DNA of 64,000 nt from Silene conica (taxonomy: Eukaryota; Streptophyta; Magnoliopsida; Caryophyllales; Caryophyllaceae), in assembly GCA_029255685.2 (NCBI GenBank), contig CM055312.2, positions 9,448,649 through 9,512,648 of the forward strand, given 5' to 3'. Position 1 is the stretch's first letter. The number at the start of each line of letters is the position of its first letter. Under the pieces are notes generated by a model. That model did not search any database and was not told the DNA's origin. It saw only the letters and a program-made list of their open reading frames with translations. Shown here one piece after another: positions 37,998 through 49,706 of this stretch. The translations under genes and the position numbers were made by a program.

Positions 37998-38219
37998 TTT
38001 AAACATTGCAAACTTGTTATGTTAAATCACCGGTGTCTAACGTTAAGAAATCTGTTAGAAAAAAAACAGGTGTCTTATAATTGATGTCTTAGGCCTTTTT
38101 TGTAGTAGTGTAACCATAAAACGATCATGCAAACTACTTGAAAAAGAGAAAACTAATACTTAAAACCGGTGGTTATTAAGTGACTCCACCAAACCTTTCA
38201 TGAACAAACTTCCTTGAAA

Positions 38220-41200
38220 TCAATCCTCCTCGGGGAGTGGGTCCCCGAGGTCAATAACTTCTACGGTACCTTTGGAATCTCCTTGGTAATAACGCTTAAT
38301 CCGATGTCCGTTGACTTTGAAGGTGCCACCGCCTTCACTCCAAAGTTCAAAGGCCCCATGAGGTGAAATATCCATTACTTTGAAGGGCCCGGACCATCGT
38401 GATCTAAGTTTTCCCGGAAAATTCTTGACTCTTGAATTGAAAAGGAGAACAAGGTCTCCTATGCTCACATTCTTCTTCAATAACTTGGCATCATGCCACT
38501 TCTTCGTTTGCTCCTTATAGAGTTTTGAACTCTCATAAGCCTCATATCTAAGCTCCTCAAGCTCACTCATTTGCAAGAATCTTTTCTCCCCAGCCATATC
38601 TAAGTCAAAGTTCATCTCCTTCAAGTCCCACCAAGCCTTGTGCTCAAGCTCCACCGGTAGGTGGCATGCTTTCCCGTACACAAGCTTGTAGGGAGTCATT
38701 CCTATAGGCGTCTTGTAAGCCGTCCTCAAAGCCCATATAGCACATCATTCAACTTTTGGGACCAATCTTTCCGGTTCTTTTGCACCACCTTCTCTAGGAT
38801 AACCTTGATTTGACGGTTTGAAACCTCCACTTGCCCACTAGTTTGAGGGTGGTAGGCAAGTGCTACCTTGTGGGTCACTCCATAAAAGGCTAGAAGGGCT
38901 TTGAATGTGTGTTTCCGGAAGTGGGAACCTCCATCACTTATCACAATTCGGGATACACCAAAACGGGGAAAGATTATGGTCTTGAAGAGCTTTACCACTA
39001 CCTTGGAGTCATTGGTGGGGGAGGCAACCGCTTCTATCCATTTCGAGACATAGTCCACGGCTACCAAGATGTACTCATTCCCGCATGAATTGGGGAAGGG
39101 TCCCATGAAGTCAATCCCCCAACAATCAAACAACTCAATCTCCAAGATGGTTTTTAGGGGCATCTCATTCCTTTTACCGATGTTGCCCGACCTTTGACAA
39201 GCGTCACAAGATCTAACTACATCGTGAATGTCTTTAAACATAGAAGGCCAAAAGAACCCTCCTTGAAGAACCTTGGCTATAGTCCGTGAAGCCGCCAAGT
39301 GCCCTCCATAGGCGGAGTTGTGAAGCCTATCCACAATTTCAAGCCCCTCTTCCTTTGACACGCATCTCCTCAAGAGTCCATCCCCACACTTTTTGAAAAG
39401 TTAAGGATCATCCCAAAAATATCTCTTAGCATCCACTTTCAATTTTCTCCTATCTCTTGCTTCCAACTCCTCCGGGATAAAGTCATTAACAAGATAATTG
39501 GCAATATCCGCAAACCAAGGCAACTTATTGCCTATTGCCATCAAACTATCCTCACGCAACCATTAATTGATCGGGCCATCCTTATCATGCAAACCATGAT
39601 CCTCAAAAGTCAATCTAGACAAGTGGTCCGCAACTACATTCTCCGACCCCGACTTGTCTCTTATCTCTAGATCAAATTCTTGGAGTAAAAGGACCCATCT
39701 CAAAAGTCTTGGCTTGGCATCCTTCTTCAACATTAATTGCCTCAAAGCGGTGTGATCGGAGTACACCACCACTTTAGATCCCATGAGATATTGTCTAAAC
39801 TTCTCAATGGCATGCACTATTGCCAACATCTCCTTTTCGGTTGTGGAATATTTCGCTTGAGTTTGATCAAGAGTCTTGCTTGAATAGTATATCACGTGGT
39901 GTTTCCTATCCACAACTTGACCTAGGACCGCTCCTACCGCGAAATCGGACGCGTCACACATGATCTCAAAAGGCAATTCCCAATCCGGAGCACGAATAAT
40001 AGGAGCCGTCACAAGTGCTTCTTTGATCCTAGAAAAGGCTTCAAGACAGTCATTAGTAAACAAAAAGGGAGCATTCTTGAGAAGGAGAGAAGTCAATGGC
40101 TTGGCAATTTTTGAAAAATCCTTAATAAAACGCCGGTAAAAGCCGGCATGCCCAAGAAAACTTCTCACCCCTTTCACATTGGTGGGGGGTGACAAGTTCT
40201 CAATGACCGCCACTTTTGCACCATCGACTTCTATCCCCCTCTTGGACACTATGTGACCAAGCACAATCCCCTCCTCTACCATGAAATGACACTTTTCCCA
40301 ATTGAGGACAAGGTTGTGCTCCTCACATCTTTTCAACACATTCACAAGATTAGAAAGCCCTAGATCAAAAGAATCACCATGAACACTAAAATCATCCATA
40401 AAAACCTCCATAGTTTTCTCAAGAAAATCGGCAAAGATGGCCATCATGCACCTTTGAAAGGTGCCGGGTGCATTACACAACCCGAATGGCATCCTCCGAT
40501 AAGCATACACACCTTGGGGGCATGTAAAAGTTGTTTTTTCTTGGTCTTCCGGGTGAATGGGTATTTGAAAAAACCCGGAATAACCGTCAAGAAAACAAAA
40601 GTACGAATGCCCCGCAAGTCTTTCTAACATTTGATCAATGAAGGGGATTGGGAAATGGTCTTCGAGAGTGGCCGCATTCAACTTGCGGTAATCAGTACAC
40701 ATCCTCCAACCTGTCACCGGACGAGTCGGTAGGAGAGTCCCATCCTCTTGTGTAACCAATGTTACACCCCCCTTCTTGGGGACAACATGGACGGGGCTCA
40801 CCCACCGGCTATCCGTGATCTCATATATGATTCCGGCCTCAAGTAACTTAAGAACTTCACCCTTCACTACATCCTCCATTTTCGGATTCAATCTCCTTTG
40901 ACCTTCCACTCTAGGTCGACTCCCTTCCTCAAGAATTATTCTATGCATGCAAAGGCTCGGGCTTAGCCCCTTGATGTCATCAAGGCTATACCCCAATGAG
41001 CTCCTATGATCCTTTAAAGTTGAAATGAGTTTGGATTCTTGTTGCTCATTGAGGTTGGCATTGATGATCACCGGGTAAGCCTCTCCCTCCCCAAGAAAGG
41101 CATACTTGAGGGAGAGAGGAAGGGTTTTGAGTTGTACCTTTGGAGGGAGCATCCCCTCCACCTTCTCAACTTCCTCAACTTCTAGCTCAATGTTCTCATC

Positions 41201-42316
41201 CATTTCTTTGTCTTCACAAGTTGTGATGCCACATAATTGTTCCATGTGACTTTCCTTCTCTTCTTCCATCTCTACCATCTCCCTTATCACTTGCTCCACA
41301 ACGTCCAATGTAAATGCCTCATCATGCTTTGGACCTTTCATCATAGTAGGTAGATTAAACTCAATTTTGTCATCCCCAACTCTAAAGGTGAGCCGCCCAT
41401 TCTTCACGTCTATCAAGACGCCTCCGGTAGCCAAGAAAGGCCTACCAAGGATGATGGGAGTGTGGCTATCCTCCGGGATATCAAGGACAACAAAATCGGC
41501 GGGGATTAAATGTTTACCCACCTTGACGGGTACGTCCTCAAGCACTCCCAAAGGGCGCTTGACGGACCTATCCGCCAATTGGAGGGTGATACTTGTGGGA
41601 ACTAAATCATTCAAACCAATTCTTTTTGCAACTTTCAAAGGGAGCACACTTACACTAGCTCCTAAATCACAAAGGGCACGAGAGATTGGAATGCCACCGA
41701 CTATACAAGGGATAGAGAAGCTCCCCGGGTCACCAAGTTTCTTTGGCTCCTTTTGGAGGAGAAGTGCACTACACTCCTCCCTCATAGCCATTACTTCTTG
41801 GTCACCCAAGGTTCTCTTGCCCGACAAGATTTCTTTTAAAAATTTGGAGTAAGTCGACATATTCAAAATCACCTCCGTAAAGGGAAGAGTCACTTCAAGT
41901 TTTTCAATCATTTTACAAAAGTTTGTGAACTTGAAGTTTTCCTTTCCCTTCAAGGCCCTTGAAGGATAAGGCAAGCTAGTAGATTGAGGGTTAGATAGTA
42001 CCTTGGTGGGTGTTGGTTTGCTTGTTACCTTAGTAGTTGGTTGTGGAACCAACTCTTCTTGTCTAGCATCCACCTCCTCCAAGATAGTTTCTTCTTCTTT
42101 CTCCTCATAAGGGAGGTCCTCCACATAAAAGTCATCATCCCTTGAAGTGCCACCATCAACTTCTTTTCCTTTATCTTTCACAAGCTCCAAAATAGGCTCA
42201 TCTTCACCATAATTGTAGTCTTTGAATGGGTCCTCTAGCTCCGTTACACTTCTCAAGATCACCGCATGTGCTTGGTGATTGTGTGAGGCATCTTTTGGAA
42301 CTTTGACCTTGGTCAA
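38220..42316 (-). pseudogene. Athila pol: protease, RT, RNase H, integrase (broken)
   Basis: A 917-codon frame (39563-42316) holds an Athila protease (DLGA at residues 217-220), reverse transcriptase with FMDD at 639-642 and RNase H (CDAS, TTEKE, YSDHTAL). It stops at a TAA at 39563; a second in-frame TAA lies at 39401. Integrase resumes (38726-39373) with the HHCC finger, DFMGPF, ISDGG and VEVSNR catalytic blocks, then a one-base shift near 38735 moves the C-terminal domain into another frame (38220-38729). Key catalytic residues of RT and integrase appear intact, so decay is by few changes. The 5' end overlaps gag in a different frame. Confidence 0.93.
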
Positions 42317-43568
42317 GGAAGCCGCCCGGTGGCCTTTGTGGATTTGCTAGAGCTTGAGAGGCAACTCGAGCCTCCATTTCCCGTATCTCCCTTTGGTTGG
42401 CACTCTTCAAATTCGCCATCTCTTGGGTGTGAGTTGCTTGCATGTTCTTGACAAGCTTCAATAACTCTCCCACTTTGGAATCACTCGTGTCTTGGTGAGG
42501 TGCATTGGTGAGGGGCAAGGGGAACCCATAATCATTCCTTGCACCCCCACCTTGGGAGTTGCCTTTCGGAGCTTGATTGTTGAAGTTTTGGCCTTGATTG
42601 TTTGATGGAAAGTTTTGGTTGAAATTTGGGTTGTAATTTGGGTTGTTAGGATTTTGTGGGTTGTGGTTGTATTTGGTTTGATTTTGATTGGGGTTGTTTT
42701 GAAATGGTGGTGGATTGAAGCTTTGGTTTTGGTGTTGGTTGTGGTTTTGGTTGTTGTTGAAATTTGGATTGTTGTTGTTGAAATTTGGATTGAAATTTTG
42801 TGGGTTTTGGTTGTTTTGGAAATTGGGATTAAAGTTCGGGTCATTGAAACTTTGTTGAAAGCCTTGATTGGCTTGATTAGATTGGTTGCCTTGGTAGAAA
42901 TTGTTGTTGTTGAAATTGTTCCTCGGGTTGAAGTTTCCACCCCTTGGTTGAAAACCGGGGGGGTTTTGCACTTGAGATTGTTGGATTTGATGAGGATTCA
43001 ACACATTGGTACTTTTGTAACTCATGTACGGACTCCCCCGAATCCCTTGATGATAGTAGTTTGAATAGGGGAAGAGCATAAGCCTTAATGTCTCCTCGGG
43101 TACTCCCGTTTTCTTTATCATTGCGACTTTACCCTTGAACTTTCGCAAGTGTCCATGAGCATCTTCGTGAGAAGCCCCACTAAAGACGTTCTTCTCGATA
43201 GAACTCATTTGTGAAGGGTGTATTTCAAAATTTTGAGGAACAAGAGTACCGAAGTTGATTGGATTTGTGGTGTCATTGTGATTGGGCCGGTTATGGTCAC
43301 GAAGAGCGGCCATTATATGAATTTGATGGTGATTTGGAACGTGTGGTGATGGTGGTGGTGATTGATAAAACGGATTGTCGAAACTTTCGGATGTTGGGCT
43401 AGGATTGCTTTGATTGGGGCTTGGTGGTTCGGGTGAAAAGGGGTTGTTATGGCTAGTAGATGCTTGGGAGGCAATCCTTACTCTTGCAATGGTCTTCCTC
43501 CTTAAGGCCCGAAAAGGTCTCTCCGGTTCGGAAGTTGACAACAAGGAATTAGAGTCGCCCCTAGGCAT
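42204..43568 (-). pseudogene. Athila gag, internally deleted and frameshifted from pol
   Basis: Opens at 43568 (MPRGDSNSLL). It has the Athila gag start (VPQNFEIHPSQ, GASHEDAHGHLRKF), but the helical core normally following LMLFPYS is missing and the frame jumps to an Asn/Gln/Pro-rich region (NFNNNNFYQGN-type repeats) of about 150 residues. It ends at 42204 about 113 bp inside pol in another frame. Athila gag-pol is normally one frame, so a frameshift near 42300 is likely. Without the core domain it should not assemble particles. Confidence 0.85.
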
Positions 43569-43730
43569 AAAACTTAGCGCACAAATTAGTCGTCCTAGTG
43601 TTTTTTAGACACTAGGGTGAGCAATATAGCAACCACTCTACAACTAACTACCAAATCTATGATCAAAACAAAACAAGCTCAACTAACTCAAGACTAAAAC
43701 TAAAACTAAACTACACAACTTCTAGCACCG

Positions 43731-43748
43731 TCCCCGGCAACGGCGCCA
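43731..43748 (-). other. Athila primer-binding site
   Basis: The minus strand reads TGGCGCCGTTGCCGGGGA, three bases inside the right LTR. This is the primer site typical of Athila/Tat-lineage gypsy elements (attributed to tRNA-Asp). It fixes the orientation of the element. Confidence 0.9.
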
Positions 43749-43751
43749 TTT

Positions 43752-45471
43752 TAATGCGCGAAGTTTAGTCGTCGGTTCTCACGATCAAACACATTTATAA
43801 AAAAACCCAAATTAGTAGTATAATAGGGTTATCGTTCGCGAAGACGATGGGGATAGTTGTATAGTTAAGTTCTAATCGTAACTTGAGTTGGGGTAATAAG
43901 TTTGGTTTGGAAAGACTAATTAACTAATGACAAACAATTGAAGCAAATAAATATAGATGAAATTGATGATAAAGAAGACTAGGGTGTCGGGGGTCACCTA
44001 GGTAAGTCGGTAGCCACACGTAAGATAAGGGTCTTGTGTCACTTCTATGGTAGGTCTAGGGTCGCCTCTTCTCTCGAGTTAACTACCCTTAGGTCAAAAC
44101 TAGTCCTAGCTTTCGCTACAAACCAACCTAACCTAACACACAAGCATGCTCATGAAACCCAAGGCTATCGTCTAAAGCAAACAAAGTGAAAACTAACACC
44201 CAACCGTCGTTGAGGCATTTCGTCAAACACGTAACATGCAAGATGCGAAAACTTAACCAAAGAAGCAAACAAGACTAACCCTAGGCATTTTTCATGGCTA
44301 CTAACTACCCAAGCAAACCCCTAACCCTAGAATGAAACTACTCACTGATGATTAAGGAAAACATATAAACAAGTGAAGTATAGATGATAAACATTATGAA
44401 AAATGGCAAAAACAAACAATAGATTAAAAAGAACTTGAGATAAATGTAAAAAAATGAAAATACTAAACAAGAGAAAGGAAGATTATACCAATAATTATGG
44501 AAAAGGAAGTAGCTTGGATAACAAGTTGAAGAATTCTTTCAAACCCTTCAAAATACAACCCAATAAAAATCCTCTACAAATACCCAAGAAGATAACTAGA
44601 GAGAATTACTAAAGAAAGATTAACTAGATTGAAAGATTAAACTAGGATCTAAGGAGTATTAAATATTTCAAGAGAGTTTTGGAGACTAAGTAAGTGCTAA
44701 TAAAACAGTAAAACCCTAGAAAATATTCTTAGAAAATGCGTCCTCACAAAATGATACAAGTGCGGGTTTATATAGTGCTCGAAAATACGAAAAGTGACTC
44801 CCAGCCGGTCGACCGGCTGCCGGTGGTGGACCGGCTGGGAGTCCAAATGATGACTTCTGAAACAATTCTTCAATAGCATGCTTTCCCAGCCGACCGGCCG
44901 GCTGCCGGTCTGGCACCGGCTGGGAGGCCAAATCCTCACTTCTGATTTTTCCTCTTTTCTTTGACATGTACAGGTCCCCTCAGCCGGTGGACCGGCTGCC
45001 GGTTGTCCACCGGCTGGCTGGGACCCCCTTTTCAACAACCTGCCCAAAATGCATATTTCTTCATCTTTCAAAAAAAGACTAAGTATAGGATCATGGTCCC
45101 AGCCGGCTGACCGGCTGCCGGTTGGCCACCGGCTGGGAGCCTTTTCTCAAGGGCCTGTAACATTCTTCATTTTTCGTCAAAATCCTAAGTCAAAGCTCCC
45201 AGCCGGCCGACCGGCCGCCGGTTGGGGACCGGCTGGGAGGGCCTGGGAATGGATCTTGCTAAATCCTTCACATTTCTTCACTTTTCGTTCTAAATTCATC
45301 TCGTTTGCTCCCGTTTCTTCGCTCCCGCCACAATACCTACAAAATGTAAACCAAAAAGGAATAGTTGAGGTAACGGGCATAAAAACGAGCAAAGGCACGC
45401 AAAACGAGGTCGAATCGTGACCGAAAATAAAGAATATGTAAAGAAAATGATGACCAAAATGGAGCTTATCA
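43752..45471 (-). repeat. Athila 5' LTR (right)
   Basis: A 1,720-bp uninterrupted LTR starting TAATGCGCGAAG (TGATGCGCGAAG in the left copy) and ending GGAGCTTATCA. It contains the second copy of the five-module hairpin array. It shows the pre-insertion sequence GGATCTTGCTAAATCC at the site where the left LTR received the CACTA fragment. Confidence 0.93.
44798..45245. repeat. GC-rich hairpin array in the 5' LTR
   Basis: Five modules identical in layout to 29727-30176. The one difference noticed is CCGGCTGGGAGCC here against CCGGCTGAGAGCC in the left copy. Confidence 0.92.
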
Positions 45472-46310
45472 CTCGTATTAAGGAGCAATAATCACGTTGT
45501 CACCCAAATCTTGGCCATTAATCACCTACTGAATAATAGCCCCGCAACAAGCGATTGCCAAATCCCAAATCCCGGATCATGGGTCACGAATCATGGATCA
45601 CGGAACCAGGACCAGGATAGGATCGTGTAGGGCTCGATTACAGGCACGTGCGCGCGTGCGAGCTGAATTAAGCACCTCGCAAACCCAAAAAAGGCTTCTT
45701 TGACCCACTAGTGAGTAGTGATAGTGTAAATTGTGAAGCTATTTAAACACACAAAACACCATTTTTCTCACCGTGTGGAACAAATGGAAAAAAAAGACTT
45801 GCCTTATAAAACACTTATTTCCATCAAAAAAGTGCAATTGAGGAAAATCAAACCCGCGACTTACGACAATCATTTCTCACCTCAAACCCTTCCACCAAGG
45901 ATGGTATAATGTTTTATTCGAGGATTATATATAGATATTTAATGCTAAGGGTAATAACTGCTTTTTGGGACTTGAACAACAATCACTCAATATTACTTTT
46001 AAACACTTGATTTTAACATATGAAATTTATTTGCTTTGGTAGTTAAATAACTTAGAATAATTGTCACATTTGTGGACAAACCAGAGTTCGAGTCTGGTTT
46101 GCCTTGAAGTACCATACTATGGCCCGGGTAGACATTGACTGACGCTTTGGGTAAGGTTGTTAAGTGGAAGAGCGACTTGAATCTGAATCTAACTTCGGTG
46201 CATGATGACGTTAACCCATTTTGAGTATATACTTTGAAACCTGAAACCTCAACTCATTTGGTTAATTTGTTTAATGTTTTAGCCCTATTTTGAAAACAAA
46301 TTCCTTACAT
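45472..46310. other. Gene-free stretch
   Basis: No supported gene. A GGGTCACGAATCATGGATCACGG stretch occurs near 45580. A weak B-box-like GAGTTCGAGTCTGG lies at 46085, and a possible minus-strand tRNA-like pair near 45840-45910. Confidence 0.5.
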
Positions 46311-46311
46311 T

Positions 46312-46614
46312 TAGGGTTCGTTTGGTTGACATAAGAGAATTAAAGTTCCCGAAAACTTCAAGTTCACATAAATTTTCAATTCATTTGAATTCCAAAAAAT
46401 GTTTGGTTGCATGTGGAAAGTTAATTCATGTGGAAATTTTCAATGACCAAGGAGTCTTGGTGAGTGACTTCCCACACATAATGGAGAAAGTAGATTTATG
46501 TGGGAACTTGGAAGACGTACTTCCCATGATCTTGACAACCAAATAACATCATGATTTTACATTTCTTAAGAAGTCTAAGATCTCATAATTTTAATGGGTA
46601 ACCAAACAAGCCGT
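46312..46614. mobile_element. MITE with GTTCGTTTGGTT termini
   Basis: The left end GGGTTCGTTTGGTTGACATAA and right end ATGGGTAACCAAACAAGCC are inverted with mismatches. It is about 300 bp. The 74-residue ORF inside is not conserved-looking. The superfamily was not fixed because flanking duplications are unclear. Confidence 0.6.
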
Positions 46615-46654
46615 ATGCTTTTAATGCGTCGTTGTCGATTGAGGAATGCACATG

Positions 46655-47040
46655 GCTTGTATCGGGCTCAATTGGTAAGGTAGAAAGAAAAGGGTTTGTT
46701 TCTACTTAACGGTAGGGGTTCGAATCTCGTTAGTAGCAATTTTTCGCCCGTAAGGGTGGAGTCTAGTGGTTAAAACTTGGGCCACATTCCCAAGGGTCTC
46801 AGGTTCAAGCCTCACCAAGAGCGATCTTGGGGGGTAAATTGGCTTAAGGCTATGCCTTCTAGATTTCGAGCCTGTAACCCCGTAAAAAAGGGTGGTTAAC
46901 CTAGTGTACGTGGTTTGGTGGTTAACCTAGTGTACGTGGTTTGCAGGCTATCACGTATGCTCGGGGGTTTACCCAGTGCGCACCGAAGGTAGCGGCTGCG
47001 GGTTCCCACGTCATTATAAAAAAATAAAAATAAAAATAAA
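46655..47040 (+). repeat. SINE-like tRNA-derived elements
   Basis: A first tRNA-like head (46655-46735) has GGGCTCAATTGGTAAGG and GGGGTTCGAATCTCG. A second (46748-47040) has TCTAGTGGTTAAAACTTGGG and CAGGTTCAAGCCTC, then a body ending GCGCACCGAAGGTAGCGGC, TGCGGGTTCCCACGTCAT and an A-rich tail. That 3' part resembles the plant Au-type SINE. A 'ggttaacctagtgtacgtggttt' word is duplicated at 46893-46943. Confidence 0.7.
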
Positions 47041-47148
47041 TCTACAATGAACCATACAAAAGACTGACACCCTAAAGTAAGTTCTACAAAGATTGACCAT
47101 GATTACATGATATGCTTATATTCTTACCACGAGTCCCTGATATCCGTC

Positions 47149-47313
47149 CAAATTTGTGACGGGTATGGTAGTATCTATATGGATAGATAAAACAAAACAA
47201 TTTGTTACTTTCTAGACACTCTACTTTTATCCTTATCATTGTCACCTGAATAGTACCTAATCCGTCAAAAAGTTTAGTACGGATATGCTCGTTACAAATG
47301 AGAATTTGTGATA
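47149..47313. repeat. MITE-like element of the 'ttgtgacgg' family
   Basis: From CCAAATTTGTGACGGGTA to TTACAAATGAGAATTTGTG, with internal 'aaacaaaacaatttgtt' and 'ctacttttatcc' words also found at 130-180 and 7425-7485. It ends 14 bp before the 3' end of the PHD-finger coding region and may contribute to its 3' UTR. Confidence 0.5.
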
Positions 47314-47326
47314 TTCTAATCCGAGT

Positions 47327-49706
47327 TTATATCAAAGGAGATAATACAATATCATGTTCACAACGATCGCAAAGAAATATACGAGGAACCTCTTCGTTGT
47401 TTGGAATACGAACACACCGAGTATGCTGCCATACTTCACAAATGTCGCAAGCTACCATTCTTTCACCATCATCTTCCTTTGTTCCACAAGCACATTCTAT
47501 GAATCCATGCCCTTGGTTTTGACAGATTACCATTTCCATATTCCATCCTTGCATTAACAACCCGCCATTTCCATTATTCTCCTGCGTGTTTTCATATATG
47601 TCATGACAAACTCCGGCCTCGAGAACCACGTCTTTCCCCTCTTCAATCACACCCGAGACAAAGTCATTATCGTTTGAAGTTAAATTCGCAATTGAACGAA
47701 TAACTATCCCGTTTAATCCGAGATACATGTCCTTAAACCACTTTTCAACTTGCATCTTAAATTCTTCAATAGTCATGGTTCCTTTTACCTGGATTAGTTC
47801 ATATGGTAGCATAAATTGTTTGTCTTTCAACTGTAAAGCACAAAATACATCAATTAGTTCATTGCCGGATCCGAATTTGTTCTTTGCTGGATGATTTTGT
47901 TGATAACAAAATTCTTTAACAAGATGTTTGCTGTCATGAATAACCCTGCTAGCTATTGAGATTGTGCTACTCGGTCCGGCCATAGGCTTACGCTCTCTCA
48001 ACGTCGATTTATATAGATACAGTATGTCCTTCGCTAATTGAACCCTGGTGACGAGCATCAAATTTGACTTGGATTCTCTTCCCATAAGGCCATGTTCATG
48101 GCTAACTGATATATCTTCGAGACAGTACTCCAGAACTTTTGTGACAGGGTTTAGGCTGCGACGAACTAGGTATTTTCCTACAACATGGTTTCCAAGCGAC
48201 TTCAGGACAAAGTCTAAGAGGCCTGTATCACCAATGTAGGCTCGGGCAGCATCGCGAACTTCTTGCCTTGATACCCATTTGAGTTCAGCTCGCTTCAAGG
48301 CCTCCACGATGACTTGGGTGGCCATCTCAACTCGTTTAGGAGACCACCTACATGACGTCTCTAGAAGGATCTTTGGGTTGAAAATGTCGGTGGGGTTGGC
48401 CTCTTTAGGAAGGCGAGACCGGAGCTCTAGCATGAAGTAGAAAAGGTCACTTAAGGTGATTAACGAGTGTTCAGACAAGGCTTGGTATCGGGAAAAAATG
48501 ATTGGGAGGTAATTATCTAAGGGAGCCAGATGATGGAAGAGAAGGCAAAGGGGGATGTTTTGTATGGCATGGATGGATTTTTGGTACATAGTTTCTGTGA
48601 CTCCAAAGCTTCCTCGCCCGAACTTATACTCCCAACGTGCAAACCAGGGTCCTCCGTATGCCAACCCGTGTAGTAGTCTCAACTCCATGCTTTTCTTCTG
48701 GGATACATCAGATAAACTCACTTTCCTGCAGGAAAATAAGTTTCAGTATGTATATGATACATCTCGGTTTATAACTACAGGTTGAATATGTCATTTCTGG
48801 CACGCGGTTTTTGTTCAGATCATTAGGCCTAAGCGGATAGCTCAAAACGATTGTGTTAAGAGCAATCTTCAGCTGATTAAGGATATAGAATCGTTATATA
48901 CCTTGCGCGCAAACTAGTGCAGATTCGATCCCATAAATCCATGATCTGGTGACCAGATAAGTCAGATCCCATTTCAAGGCCATTGACACAAAGCAAATGT
49001 CCAAACCCATTGCAATGGAATACTCCATGCAGCGTATGACCCTCAAGTTCAACCAAGCTGCAGGAGTTGCTTCCACACCTTGCTGCCAAAATCGTCCCGT
49101 CACGACAGTAATTATTTTGGCAGCCTAAACAGGTTGATGCTATTGCAGCTGTTTCTTTTGACGGCACCACGAAGTGATACTTCATGTTACATATCATATG
49201 TTGTCCCCAACCTGTTACAACCCACAGTTGTTAGAGAACATAAGCAGTCAATTCAATTTCCAAGCTATTTTTACTCGGCATGATTTAACTCAAGAATTTA
49301 ATCCGAACTTTAAAAATATAGAGTAAGTGCAAAAATATCACTGAGACGGATTGAGTACTACTAAACTTAAGATTAGAAGCAGATTACCAATATAGCGACA
49401 GTGTTTACAGTAACGGCATATTGAAGCTTCAATTGGTTCTTCAATAATGAAAAGAAAGACGCGGTGATCGGGTCTATGGCGATGAACTTCAAGCTGAAAA
49501 GACCAGCTTAGCATCCCATTAATACTGTTTTGATTATTCTCCATATGACCAAACTCAAGTAAAGCTCGAACATTTTTCCAGAACGGTCCATTGAACTCAG
49601 CCGGGTAACCAGGTTCACAAAAGGACTTGAATCGAAAAACACGTTGATCAGCAGACGATCTCTTCCTCCTCTTGTTACATCCATGCAAGTAATCGAGTTG
49701 CGACAT
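47327..49706 (-). CDS. PHD-finger protein of the MMD1/MS1 family
   Basis: Three exons: 49388-49706, 48902-49211 and 47327-48725. Introns begin GTAATC and GTATAT and end ACAG and GCAG. Joined length is 2,028 nt, giving 675 residues, the family's usual size. The ATG at 49706 follows an in-frame TAA, so the start is firm. The N-terminal half has FCEPGYPAEFNGPFW and GWGQHMICN; the middle has PWFARWEYKFGRGSFGV. A C-terminal PHD finger has C621, C623, C636, C639, H644, C647, C662 and C665. Relatives (MMD1/DUET, MS1) are nuclear regulators of male meiosis, tapetum and pollen; MMD1's PHD reads methylated histone H3. Which paralogue this is cannot be decided here. The gene looks intact, and SINE and MITE copies lie just downstream. 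Confidence 0.9.

Larger units (their letters stand above)
37074..38110. mobile_element. Non-autonomous CACTA element
   Basis: A perfect 19-bp inverted terminal repeat, CACTACTACAAAAAAGGCC, is at both ends. The 3-bp duplication TAA lies on both sides (37071-37073, 38111-38113). Subterminal 'ggtgtcttt' and 'aaacctgtt' words recur in both arms. It is 1,037 bp with no transposase. It inserted between the integrase and the hairpin array of the Athila element. A tRNA-like relic and a 61-bp tandem repeat lie inside. Confidence 0.9.
28683..45471 (-). mobile_element. Athila-type Ty3/gypsy element with env-position ORF and nested CACTA sequences
   Basis: LTRs at 28683-31456 (interrupted) and 43752-45471 (1,720 bp) differ at only about ten sites. 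The primer site TGGCGCCGTTGCCGGGGA (43731-43748, minus strand) is typical of the Athila/Tat lineage. The order on the minus strand is gag, protease, RT, RNase H, integrase, hairpin array, env-position ORF, long 3' region, LTR. A CACTA element sits between pol and the env-position ORF and a CACTA fragment in the 3' LTR. No 5-bp target duplication is seen (TGCTT left, CTCGT right). Every ORF is broken, so the copy is defective although young. Confidence 0.93.

Noticed and set aside
42458..43064. Thr/Ile-rich and Val/Leu-rich ORFs overlapping Athila gag
   Set aside because: Shadow frames of the Asn/Gln-rich part of gag.
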